The notes under the pieces were generated by a model. That model saw only the letters and a program-made list of their open reading frames with translations, ran no database searches and was not told the DNA's origin. The position numbers were made by a program, and so were the translations under genes. This document shows, piece after piece, positions 1 through 5,699 of a DNA stretch of 17,319 bases. The stretch comes from Treponema sp. GTDB lineage: Bacteria > Spirochaetota > Spirochaetia > Treponematales > Breznakiellaceae. Positions within the stretch are counted from its first letter, which is position 1, and each line of letters begins with the position of its first letter. The stretch spans positions 1-17,319 of the forward strand of contig JAISFT010000186.1 of assembly GCA_031263435.1 (NCBI GenBank). Reading direction: 5' to 3'.

Positions 1-93
1 GCATAGCCCCCGGAGAAACATTTGGAATTCCCTGCCGGAGCGTATTGAAAATAGCGGAGGCAGGCTCTACAAGCGTTTCCCCGGGGGCTATGC
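1..93. repeat. Long imperfect inverted repeat with nested inner stem, at window edge
   Basis: Bases 1-19 (GCATAGCCCCCGGAGAAAC) are the reverse complement of bases 75-93 with one mismatch, at position 14. Inside the 55-nt spacer a second pair, CCTGCC (31-36) and GGCAGG (59-64), is nested in register, and TATT (43-46)/AATA (50-53) could close the tip. The whole stretch can therefore fold back as one long hairpin. A competing short hairpin, GGGGC-TAT-GCCCC, lies at 84-96. The left arm starts at the first base of the window, so the element may extend outside it. It could be a palindromic intergenic repeat, a small non-autonomous mobile element, or a structured terminator between the leftward gene and its neighbour. 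There is no clear U-tract, so a simple intrinsic terminator is not well supported. Confidence 0.7.
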
Positions 94-166
94 CCCGCCG
101 CCGCCCTACCTAAGCTTGGAAAGGATCTACAGACCTTTGTACAAAAGTAAACGCCGATGCCCTGGT
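94..166. other. Short non-coding stretch downstream of the leftward genes
   Basis: No convincing gene is visible here. It contains a CCG triplet run (about 96-105), a weak inverted repeat AAAGG (120-124)/CCTTT (134-138), and the 10-bp palindrome TTTGTACAAA (136-145). The weak hairpin lies just past the stop codon of the leftward gene but has no T-run in the leftward direction, so I do not call it a terminator. Confidence 0.4.
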
Positions 167-922
167 TTAGACCCCCCGGCCCTTTGACCGGGCTTTGGGA
201 ATCTGCCGTGCCTCCACAGCACAGTAGGCATAGAATCTCCCTTCTTTCCCGGTTCGTTTCACAACTCCCATTTTTTCAAGGACATAGAGGGTCTTCCGTG
301 CCAGGGCCGGGGAGATTTTCGCGCCCTGGGCCAGAGAAGCGGTGGTAAAGATCTCGTTCCGGGCCGCAGGGATAAAACGGCGGTAGTCTCCGGGTTTTTT
401 CAGGACTATTGATTCATGCCAGCCCGCCAGTTCCCTGCCGGTAATACTGGTTCCGCCCCGGCGCCAGGAACCCTTGCCATCCCGGACCCGCCGCTCCAGC
501 ACATCAACCAGGGCAAGTTCTACGGAGATCCCCTTGAGCAGGGGAAGCTCCGGGGCATAGAGGAGACTCTTGAACAGATCCCAGGGGCTGCCCCGGCGGG
601 GACTTTTCCGCCTCCTCAGCAGTACGGCTTCCGTGTCGTAGGTTTCGATGTGCTTGTTGATTATGATCGGGTGGACGATCCGTACCCGCCGGCGGCCCGC
701 CAGTTTCTTAAGCTTCTCCTTCAGGGGACCAAAGCTTCCGGTCTGAATCTCGATGATCTCCCCCGTTTCGGTAATGCAGTCGCAGACATATTCTCCGCAG
801 ACCTGTTCGGTGCGGCCGGTTTCCCCGCTGTAACGGAATTTCAGGGCCCGGTGGAGGCTGCTTTCCCGCCGGGTTCCGATGGCGGGGTCAGGGCTGTGCA
901 TAGGAAAGAAGTTCCTCGGCAC
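167..922 (-). CDS. Uncharacterised protein, possible PD-(D/E)XK-like nuclease fold with C-terminal winged helix
   Basis: A 251-aa soluble protein. Residues 20-31 (ESSLHRALKFRY) followed by 44-65, with D48 and an E58-x-Q60 motif in a predicted strand (IIEIQTGSF), resemble the layout of a PD-(D/E)XK nuclease core in its E-x-Q variant form. I recall proteins with this ESSLHRALK...EIQTGSFGPLK core as an uncharacterised family found in several phyla; nuclease activity is my inference. A basic segment (103-111) and GSWRRGG (151-157) follow. Residues about 189-232 look like a winged helix-turn-helix, so DNA or RNA binding is plausible. Start: ATG at 922 overlaps the upstream gene by 35 nt. The ATG at residue 8 (901) overlaps by only 14 nt and is a credible alternative, since the family core begins near residue 20. 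It is probably co-transcribed with the 88-aa gene upstream. The rightward ORF opposite it lacks recognisable domains. Confidence 0.8.
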   Translation of the reverse strand: MPRNFFPMHSPDPAIGTRRESSLHRALKFRYSGETGRTEQVCGEYVCDCITETGEIIEIQTGSFGPLKEKLKKLAGRRRVRIVHPIIINKHIETYDTEAVLLRRRKSPRRGSPWDLFKSLLYAPELPLLKGISVELALVDVLERRVRDGKGSWRRGGTSITGRELAGWHESIVLKKPGDYRRFIPAARNEIFTTASLAQGAKISPALARKTLYVLEKMGVVKRTGKEGRFYAYCAVEARQIPKARSKGRGV

Positions 923-1154
923 TTAAAAGCTCCAGATAATGCAAGGTTTCGCTGCCTCCCCGGTTTTCGTTCACCTTGATCCGGTACACCCGGAAGGCGA
1001 TCATCCGGTTGGTGGGGAGGGGCAGGTCAAGGATCTGCCCGTTGATATCCACCACGGCGTTTAACGGAAGCCGTGAAGAAATTTCCTGGGTATCCCCCTC
1101 GGGAAAGACTATGAAATACTCGTTTACGAACATAACTAGGCCAATACTAGGCAT
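888..1154 (-). CDS. Small conserved-looking hypothetical protein
   Basis: An 88-aa protein that I do not recognise. It has no signal peptide or membrane segment. Alternating hydrophobic stretches (FIVFPEG, AVVDINGQIL, MIAFRVYRIKV) suggest a small beta-rich fold, and the C-terminal third (LHYLELLSAEELLSYAQP) looks helical. Two ATG codons compete: 1154 and residue 8 at 1133. Neither has a good ribosome binding site. A possible leftward -10 (TATATT, 1169-1164) would place the 5' end within a few bases of 1154, which would favour 1133, but that promoter lacks a clear -35. The gene overlaps the start of the nuclease-like gene, so the two probably form one leftward unit. Confidence 0.65.
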   Translation of the reverse strand: MPSIGLVMFVNEYFIVFPEGDTQEISSRLPLNAVVDINGQILDLPLPTNRMIAFRVYRIKVNENRGGSETLHYLELLSAEELLSYAQP

Positions 1155-1191
1155 GTTCCCGGGAATATAACAAGCTTATTGGCCTTTTTTT
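1139..1191 (+). terminator. Possible rightward terminator or leader hairpin (GGCCAATA/TATTGGCC then T7)
   Basis: GGCCAATA (1139-1146) and TATTGGCC (1177-1184) are perfect 8-nt inverted repeats, followed directly by seven Ts (1185-1191), as in an intrinsic terminator read rightward. The 30-nt loop is long but contains a 10-bp palindrome, TTCCCGGGAA (1156-1165). No rightward gene ends here. If functional it would stop transcription antisense to the two leftward genes before it reaches mraZ. Read leftward, the same repeat folds around the first candidate start codon of the 88-aa gene. The direct repeat ACTAGGC (1135-1141 and 1146-1152, 11 bp apart) overlaps it. Confidence 0.3.
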
Positions 1192-1215
1192 CTCATGATC
1201 GCCGCTTTTTTTGAG

Positions 1216-1276
1216 CCCTTGCCGTTCCATACATTCGTATAGCAAAAGGGAGAATAATTTTATTCGTAACTGCTAT
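1216..1276. other. Structured AT-rich divergent intergenic region
   Basis: Several small inverted repeats lie side by side: CCCTT (1216-1220)/AAGGG (1246-1250) enclosing ATAC-attc-GTAT (1229-1240), the near-palindrome GAATAA-tt-TTATTC (1252-1265), and ATAGCA (1239-1244)/TGCTAT (1271-1276). ATTCGTA occurs twice (1233-1239, 1262-1268), 29 bp apart. No gene is visible. Such symmetry between divergent genes could be regulator binding sites or a structured leader; I cannot say which. Confidence 0.35.
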
Positions 1277-1294
1277 TTTTCGTTAAAGAGTTCC

Positions 1295-1323
1295 TTGACT
1301 TGGATACTGAAATAGTTGAAACT
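1295..1323 (+). promoter_or_regulatory. Candidate promoter of the mraZ operon
   Basis: TTGACT (1295-1300) matches the -35 consensus at five of six positions. At 17-nt spacing the -10 would be GAAACT (1318-1323), only three of six. An alternative -10, GATACT (1303-1308), has a poor -35. The location just upstream of the TGGGGAAA boxes fits a repressible mraZ promoter, but the -10 is weak. Confidence 0.35.
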
Positions 1324-1334
1324 GGTAAAAATGG

Positions 1335-1372
1335 TGGGGAAACCCGATATTTCATGGGGAAAAGTGGGGAAA
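1335..1372 (+). promoter_or_regulatory. Probable MraZ operator: three TGGGGAAA boxes in helical phase
   Basis: TGGGGAAA occurs at 1335-1342, 1355-1362 and 1365-1372, with start-to-start distances of 20 and 10 bp, so all three lie on the same DNA face. MraZ is known to bind short direct repeats with 10-bp period upstream of its own gene: TGGGN units in Escherichia coli and AAAGTGG units in mollicutes. The stretch AAAAGTGGGG at 1360-1369 matches both forms. The last box forms the presumed ribosome binding site of mraZ. A further TGGGA (1381-1385) lies in the first codons, out of phase. Confidence 0.75.
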
Positions 1373-1379
1373 GCTGCAG

Positions 1380-1838
1380 ATGGGAACAGAGGCAGGCGGA
1401 ACATATCCAAGTACGCTGGACGACAGGGGGAGGGTCGGCATTCCCATCAAGTTACGGGAGATGTATTCCGGGAGCTTGGTGATTACCCTGGGGCTGCAAA
1501 CCTGTGCCTGGATCATGAAGTCCGAAACCTGGGACCAGATGTACAGGCAGATTACCAACCATGATGAACTGAGCGATGATGAGCGGGAGTTGCTGGAACT
1601 CCGGTTTATTGTCTCGAAGATAGAGACGGAAATTGACAGGGCAGGCCGTATTCCCATGCCCTCTCATATCAAGCGTTATGCGGAGTTGAAAAAGGACTGT
1701 ATGGTCCTTAACAGGATAGACCGTTTGGAGGTGTGGGACGAGGAACTATTAATGGCGCAATTGGCCGAAAATCGGCCCGCGACAAAAGATGCACTGAAAA
1801 AATTGGGATCTTTGAGGCATTTTAAGCTGGATACCTAG
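1380..1838 (+). CDS. mraZ: Transcriptional regulator MraZ
   Basis: A 152-aa protein with two tandem AbrB-like half-domains, each with the family D-x3-R signature: D14-R18 (LDDRGRVGIP) and D86-R90 (IDRAGRIPMP). MraZ forms ring-shaped oligomers that bind repeats in its own promoter and usually repress the division and wall cluster, often opposed by RsmH. Length and domain order are normal. ATG 1380 was chosen because it gives the usual short lead-in before the first half-domain and is preceded by GGGGAAAG (1366-1373, 6-nt spacing). That purine run is also the last operator box, so MraZ binding and translation initiation share sequence. First gene of the rightward operon; rsmH follows after 24 nt. 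Confidence 0.95.
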   Translation: MGTEAGGTYPSTLDDRGRVGIPIKLREMYSGSLVITLGLQTCAWIMKSETWDQMYRQITNHDELSDDERELLELRFIVSKIETEIDRAGRIPMPSHIKRYAELKKDCMVLNRIDRLEVWDEELLMAQLAENRPATKDALKKLGSLRHFKLDT

Positions 1839-1862
1839 AGATAGGGGAGGGGAACGTCCGGC

Positions 1863-2801
1863 ATGGAAGCGGTACACACTCCGGTGTTACTGGAGGAGGT
1901 AATTCACTATCTTGCCCCCCGTAGGGAGGGGGAATTGATGGTGGATGCCACCTTGGGGGAAGGAGGGCATAGTTATGCCCTCCTTTCCCGCTTTCCGGAT
2001 CTTAAAATCATCGGTATTGATATTGATCCCTCCATTCAGGAAATCGCCAGGGAACGACTCAGGGAATTTGGAGACCGGGTTTGCTTTTATTCAGGGTGGG
2101 CGCAGAATTTTTTTGCCGCTTATCCCGGAGAGCTTAAACGGCCCCATACTATCCTTATCGACCTCGGTATAAGTCTCTTCCATTACGAAAAATCCGGCAG
2201 GGGTTTCAGCTTCCGTAAGGATGAACCCCTGGATATGCGGCTGGATCCCCAGTCGGGACCGGGGGCGGCAGAGCTTGTCGCCACCCTGTCTGAGCATGAA
2301 TTGGCGGATCTGTTGTTCAGAAACGCTGAGGAGCGGTATTCCCGCCGCATTGCCAGGGCGATAGTGGAGGCAAGGGAACGGGGGGCCCTTCGTTCAAGCC
2401 GGGGCCTGGGGGAACTGGTGGAACAGGCGGTGCCGGCGTCGTACCGGAACGGCCCGATTCATCCGGCTACCAAGACCTTCCTCGCTTTGCGTATAGCGGC
2501 GAACGGAGATTTGGCCCGGCTTAGGGAACTTTTAGAGGCCGCCTTCCTGGTCCTGGAACCGGGGGGCCGCATGGGGGTGATTAGTTTTCATAGCCTGGAA
2601 GACCGTGTGGTAAAGGGATTCTTCCGGCAAAAGAGCAGGGACTGTACCTGTCCCCCGGAAGTACCGATAGGTAGGTATAGCCTTACTATCCTGACTCCCA
2701 AGGGGGTGGCTCCCGGGGAGGCGGAAAAACGGGTAAACCCTCCATCCCGGAGCGCCCGGCTGCGGGTGGTGGAGAAAAATTTTGTTGAGGATGGATCGTG
2801 A
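1863..2801 (+). CDS. rsmH: 16S rRNA (cytosine-1402-N4)-methyltransferase RsmH
   Basis: A 312-aa SAM-dependent methyltransferase (formerly MraW) that methylates N4 of C1402 in the ribosomal P site, together with RsmI for the 2'-O-methyl. Visible family features: HTPVLLEEV at residues 5-13, the SAM loop DATLGEGGHS (28-37), an acidic strand end GIDIDP (51-56), FSFRKDEPLDMRLDP in the middle, and VISFHSLEDRVVKGFF and NPPSRSARLRVVEK near the C-terminus. Length is typical. The start is preceded by a strong purine run, GGGGAGGGG (1844-1852), 10 nt upstream. Its stop codon overlaps the ftsL start, consistent with translational coupling. Confidence 0.97.
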   Translation: MEAVHTPVLLEEVIHYLAPRREGELMVDATLGEGGHSYALLSRFPDLKIIGIDIDPSIQEIARERLREFGDRVCFYSGWAQNFFAAYPGELKRPHTILIDLGISLFHYEKSGRGFSFRKDEPLDMRLDPQSGPGAAELVATLSEHELADLLFRNAEERYSRRIARAIVEARERGALRSSRGLGELVEQAVPASYRNGPIHPATKTFLALRIAANGDLARLRELLEAAFLVLEPGGRMGVISFHSLEDRVVKGFFRQKSRDCTCPPEVPIGRYSLTILTPKGVAPGEAEKRVNPPSRSARLRVVEKNFVEDGS

Positions 2802-3085
2802 TGAAACGGTATCTGCTGGTTTATTTTGTGGCTTTGGTCATACCGGCCCTGCTGGCTCTGGTCTCCTGGCAGTCTGCCCGTTATATAGACCTGGAACAGA
2901 AGATAACTGCCCTTGAATCCGGGCAGGAGGAGTGGGTGGAAAGCAACAACCGGCTTATCGCGGTCATTGCCATGCTTTCATCCTCGGAACGGATCGAGCG
3001 TATCGCCCAGGACCAGCTTGGTTTAAGCCGTGTTGGACCGGAAAATGTACTGCAGATAAAAATTGTGGGGGAGGGGGAATTTTGA
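2801..3085 (+). CDS. ftsL: FtsL-like cell division protein
   Basis: A 94-aa bitopic membrane protein with a very short cytoplasmic tail, one transmembrane helix (about residues 3-23), and then a periplasmic helix rich in E, Q and L (about 26-60) that fits a coiled coil. The end, ERIERIAQDQLGL, matches the usual FtsL/DivIC ending. FtsL pairs with FtsB/DivIC and FtsQ/DivIB to regulate septal synthesis by FtsW-FtsI. Assignment rests on topology, tail motif and position between rsmH and murF, because this family is weakly conserved. Start: ATG 2801 shares its A with the rsmH TGA; GTG 2798 in the same frame is an alternative. GAGG (2787-2790) serves either. Confidence 0.8.
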   Translation: MKRYLLVYFVALVIPALLALVSWQSARYIDLEQKITALESGQEEWVESNNRLIAVIAMLSSSERIERIAQDQLGLSRVGPENVLQIKIVGEGEF

Positions 3086-3087
3086 AT

Positions 3088-4620
3088 ATGGCCTTGAACC
3101 GGTCCGGCCCGAAGCCGGATCTCCGCGCTTCCGGATTTGATAATCCTTCCCGGGATTGTTCCCCGGGGAATAAGGCGGGAATCCCGGTTCTTATGGATTT
3201 TGCCAGTCTCTCTGCGGCGGTCTCCGGCCGCGCCATTGGTCCGGGGCTTGGACAGCCGGGATTCACTTCGGTCTGTATCGATTCCCGAAAGGCAAAACCC
3301 GGTTCCCTCTTTGTTGCCCTTGCGGGATCCGTCCAGGACGGGCATCGCTATGTGGAAGCGGCCTTTAAGGCAGGCGCGTCATGCGCCCTGGTGGAGTGTT
3401 CAAAACTGGAAGATCCTGCCCTGGGCCTCAACGAGACGGTACAGCGTTACGGCAGGGTCCTTATTGCCGTCAAGGACAGCCTCCGGGCCCTGCAGGATGC
3501 GGCCGCAGCCTATCTGGAAAAATTCCCCAACCTGGTAAAGATTGGGATTACCGGATCTTCGGGGAAAACGACCACTAAAGAAATTGCAGCGGCCATCATT
3601 GGTGAAGAGATGGCGACCGTGATGAATCCCCTGAACCTCAACTCGGAAACAGGGCTTCCCTTGGCGGTCTTTGAGGTTCGGGACTTTCACCGTGCCGGGA
3701 TATTTGAACTTGGGATGAACCGGAGGCACGAGATAGCCGAACTGGCCGGAATTCTGAAGCCCCATATTGCACTTGTTACCAACATAGGCCTTTCCCATAT
3801 CGGAAAAATCGGCAGTTGCCGGGGGATTGCATTAGAGAAAAAATGGATTTTTTATTATCAAAAAGAAACCGATTATGCCCTGATCCCCGCGGACTGTGAA
3901 TTCCGCGAGGTTTTGGCGGAGGGTCTAAAGGGTACCCTGCGTTTCTACGGCCCGGAAAACCTTGAGGGTCTGGGGCCGGTGCGGGACTTGGGCCTTTCGG
4001 GCGCCGAAATCGTCTGGGCGGGGGAGAAGGTCCATTTCAGGCTTCCGGGGAAGCACAACCTGGCGGATGCCGTTGCGGCAATCGCCATAGCCCGGGAGAT
4101 GGGGGCCGGTGATGCCGCCATCAGACGGGGTCTGGAATCGGTGCGGCCCCTCTTTGGACGCAGTGAGATTTTTACCGGAGATATGACGGTTGTCCGGGAC
4201 TGCTACAACGCAAATCCTGAATCGACGGCCGCGGCCATAGAATTTTGTGATGCCCTGGAATACCCGGGACGAAAGGTATATGTTCTAGGTTCCATGCTGG
4301 AATTGGGGGACGCTTCAAGGGCGGCTCACCGGGATCTGGCCCTGGCCCTGACCCGGTCCGCCGCGGACATGGTGTTCCTCTACGGCAGCGAAATGGAACA
4401 GGCTGCGGCGGTGCTGTCGGAAAACAGCGGAGCGGCGGCGGAGCGGAAGCCGATCCGGTTTTTCCATACCAACGATATGGATGAGCTTAGTTCCGGTTTA
4501 ACCGGATACCTTGAACCGGGGGATCTGGTTTTGGTAAAGGGATCCCGGGGCTGTGCCCTGGAACGGCTCGATCCGGTACTGCTGGGCGGAACAGGGCAGG
4601 GAGGGGAAAAATGTTCTTAG
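3088..4620 (+). CDS. murF: UDP-N-acetylmuramoyl-tripeptide--D-alanyl-D-alanine ligase MurF
   Basis: A Mur ligase of 510 aa that adds D-Ala-D-Ala to the UDP-MurNAc-tripeptide, the last cytoplasmic step before MraY. Visible: an N-terminal substrate domain (DSRKAKPGSLFVAL near 65-78), the ATP loop GITGSSGKTTTKE (153-165), NLNSETGLPL, a central ELGMN segment, TNIGLSHIGKIGS, and the C-terminal-domain motif DCYNANPEST. The open frame extends to 2932, deep inside ftsL, so I chose ATG 3088, 10 nt after GGGGGAGGGGG (3067-3077). TTG 3082 is also possible. Compared with typical MurF there are about 35 extra N-terminal residues before VLMDFASLSAAVSG; ATG 3193 would remove them but has a poorer ribosome binding site. 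Overlaps mraY by 10 nt. Confidence 0.95.
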   Translation: MALNRSGPKPDLRASGFDNPSRDCSPGNKAGIPVLMDFASLSAAVSGRAIGPGLGQPGFTSVCIDSRKAKPGSLFVALAGSVQDGHRYVEAAFKAGASCALVECSKLEDPALGLNETVQRYGRVLIAVKDSLRALQDAAAAYLEKFPNLVKIGITGSSGKTTTKEIAAAIIGEEMATVMNPLNLNSETGLPLAVFEVRDFHRAGIFELGMNRRHEIAELAGILKPHIALVTNIGLSHIGKIGSCRGIALEKKWIFYYQKETDYALIPADCEFREVLAEGLKGTLRFYGPENLEGLGPVRDLGLSGAEIVWAGEKVHFRLPGKHNLADAVAAIAIAREMGAGDAAIRRGLESVRPLFGRSEIFTGDMTVVRDCYNANPESTAAAIEFCDALEYPGRKVYVLGSMLELGDASRAAHRDLALALTRSAADMVFLYGSEMEQAAAVLSENSGAAAERKPIRFFHTNDMDELSSGLTGYLEPGDLVLVKGSRGCALERLDPVLLGGTGQGGEKCS

Positions 4621-5690
4621 AATTTATCTATCCTTTGACAAAATATTTTACCCCCTTCAATGTTTTCATGTATTTAACCTTCAGGGGGGCCTATGCAGCG
4701 CTTACCACCCTGCTTGTCGCCTACATCTTTGGTCCGGTAATTATCGAGGCCCTGCGAAAACTGAAGGTAGGGCAGCCGATCAGAACCGACGGTCCCGCTA
4801 CCCATCTGGCAAAAAGCGGAACCCCCACCATGGGCGGAGTCATGATCATCATTTCTGTACTCTTTTCCATGCTGCTTTGGCAGGATCTTAAAAATATCAA
4901 GGTTATCCTTGTGGCCATTGCTTTTGTGGCCTTCGGATTTATCGGCTTCATGGATGATTATCTTAAGGTAACCAGACGTAATTCCGCGGGACTTCCCGCT
5001 TGGGCAAAACTTGCCGGACAGTTTGCCGTAGCTACAGGGGTGGTAGTATTTCTGTATTTTAACGGGGGGGAAGAAATTACCCATCTCTACCTGCCCTTTT
5101 TCAAGAACCCCGTGGTCGACATGGGCTTTTTCTGGATTCCCTTTGGGATACTCCTCATCGTGGGGGAGAGCAATGCGGTAAATTTTTCCGACGGTCTGGA
5201 CGGGCTTCTGGCAGGGCTGTTAATTCTGGTATTCATTGCCCTGGCGATCATCTGTTACCTGACCGGCAGATCGGACTATTCCTCGTATTTGGGGATACCC
5301 TATATTCCCGATTCGGGGGAGCTTACCGTATTCTGTCTGGCGGCGGTGGGGGCCTGTATCGGCTTCCTTTGGTTTAATGCCCATCCCGCGGAAGTAATCA
5401 TGGGAGATGTGGGAAGCCTTTCCCTGGGGGGAGTCGTTGCCACAATTTCCCTGATAATAAAAAAGGAGATCCTGGTTCTTATTATTGGCGGAGTGTTTGT
5501 ACTGGAGATTATGTCGGTAGTGATACAGGTCGCTTCCTACAAACTCCGAAAGAAGAGGGTGTTCCGCATGGCGCCGATACACCATCACTATGAGCTGGCG
5601 GGGATTGCCGAATCGAAAGTTGTGATTCGCTTTTGGATTCTGGGAGGCCTCTTTGCCATTATAGCTCTCTCTACATTAAAAATACAATAG
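4611..5690 (+). CDS. mraY: Phospho-N-acetylmuramoyl-pentapeptide-transferase MraY
   Basis: A polytopic membrane enzyme (359 aa, the usual length) that transfers phospho-MurNAc-pentapeptide to undecaprenyl phosphate to make lipid I. The family motifs are intact: GPATHLAKSGTPTMGG (61-76), the Asp pair in FMDDYLK (113-119), NFSDGLDGL (191-199), the catalytic-region Asp D266 in GDVGSLSLGG, and the HHH motif (324-326) in APIHHHYE. About ten hydrophobic helices alternate with these loops. ATG 4611 follows GGGAGGGGA and lies inside the end of murF, a 10-nt overlap that suggests coupled translation of consecutive pathway steps. In many bacteria murD would come next; here ftsW follows directly. Confidence 0.97.
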   Translation: MFLEFIYPLTKYFTPFNVFMYLTFRGAYAALTTLLVAYIFGPVIIEALRKLKVGQPIRTDGPATHLAKSGTPTMGGVMIIISVLFSMLLWQDLKNIKVILVAIAFVAFGFIGFMDDYLKVTRRNSAGLPAWAKLAGQFAVATGVVVFLYFNGGEEITHLYLPFFKNPVVDMGFFWIPFGILLIVGESNAVNFSDGLDGLLAGLLILVFIALAIICYLTGRSDYSSYLGIPYIPDSGELTVFCLAAVGACIGFLWFNAHPAEVIMGDVGSLSLGGVVATISLIIKKEILVLIIGGVFVLEIMSVVIQVASYKLRKKRVFRMAPIHHHYELAGIAESKVVIRFWILGGLFAIIALSTLKIQ

Positions 5691-5699
5691 GAGGCGGGG

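Noticed and set aside
120..138. Hairpin AAAGG/CCTTT as terminator of the leftward genes
   Set aside because: Five weak base pairs and no T-run on the leftward strand.
416..979. 187-aa rightward open frame opposite the nuclease-like gene
   Set aside because: Its composition is proline, glycine and alanine rich with no motif, and it is the antisense of a frame with a clear domain pattern and a coupled neighbour.
1252..1265. Possible dif-like site for XerC/XerD in the AT-rich palindrome
   Set aside because: The palindrome is only 14 nt with a 2-nt centre and lacks the two 11-nt arms around a 6-8 nt centre expected for dif.
2932..3087. Upstream extension of the murF frame inside ftsL
   Set aside because: It overlaps most of ftsL; the first residues are not MurF-like, and a strong ribosome binding site sits just before 3088.
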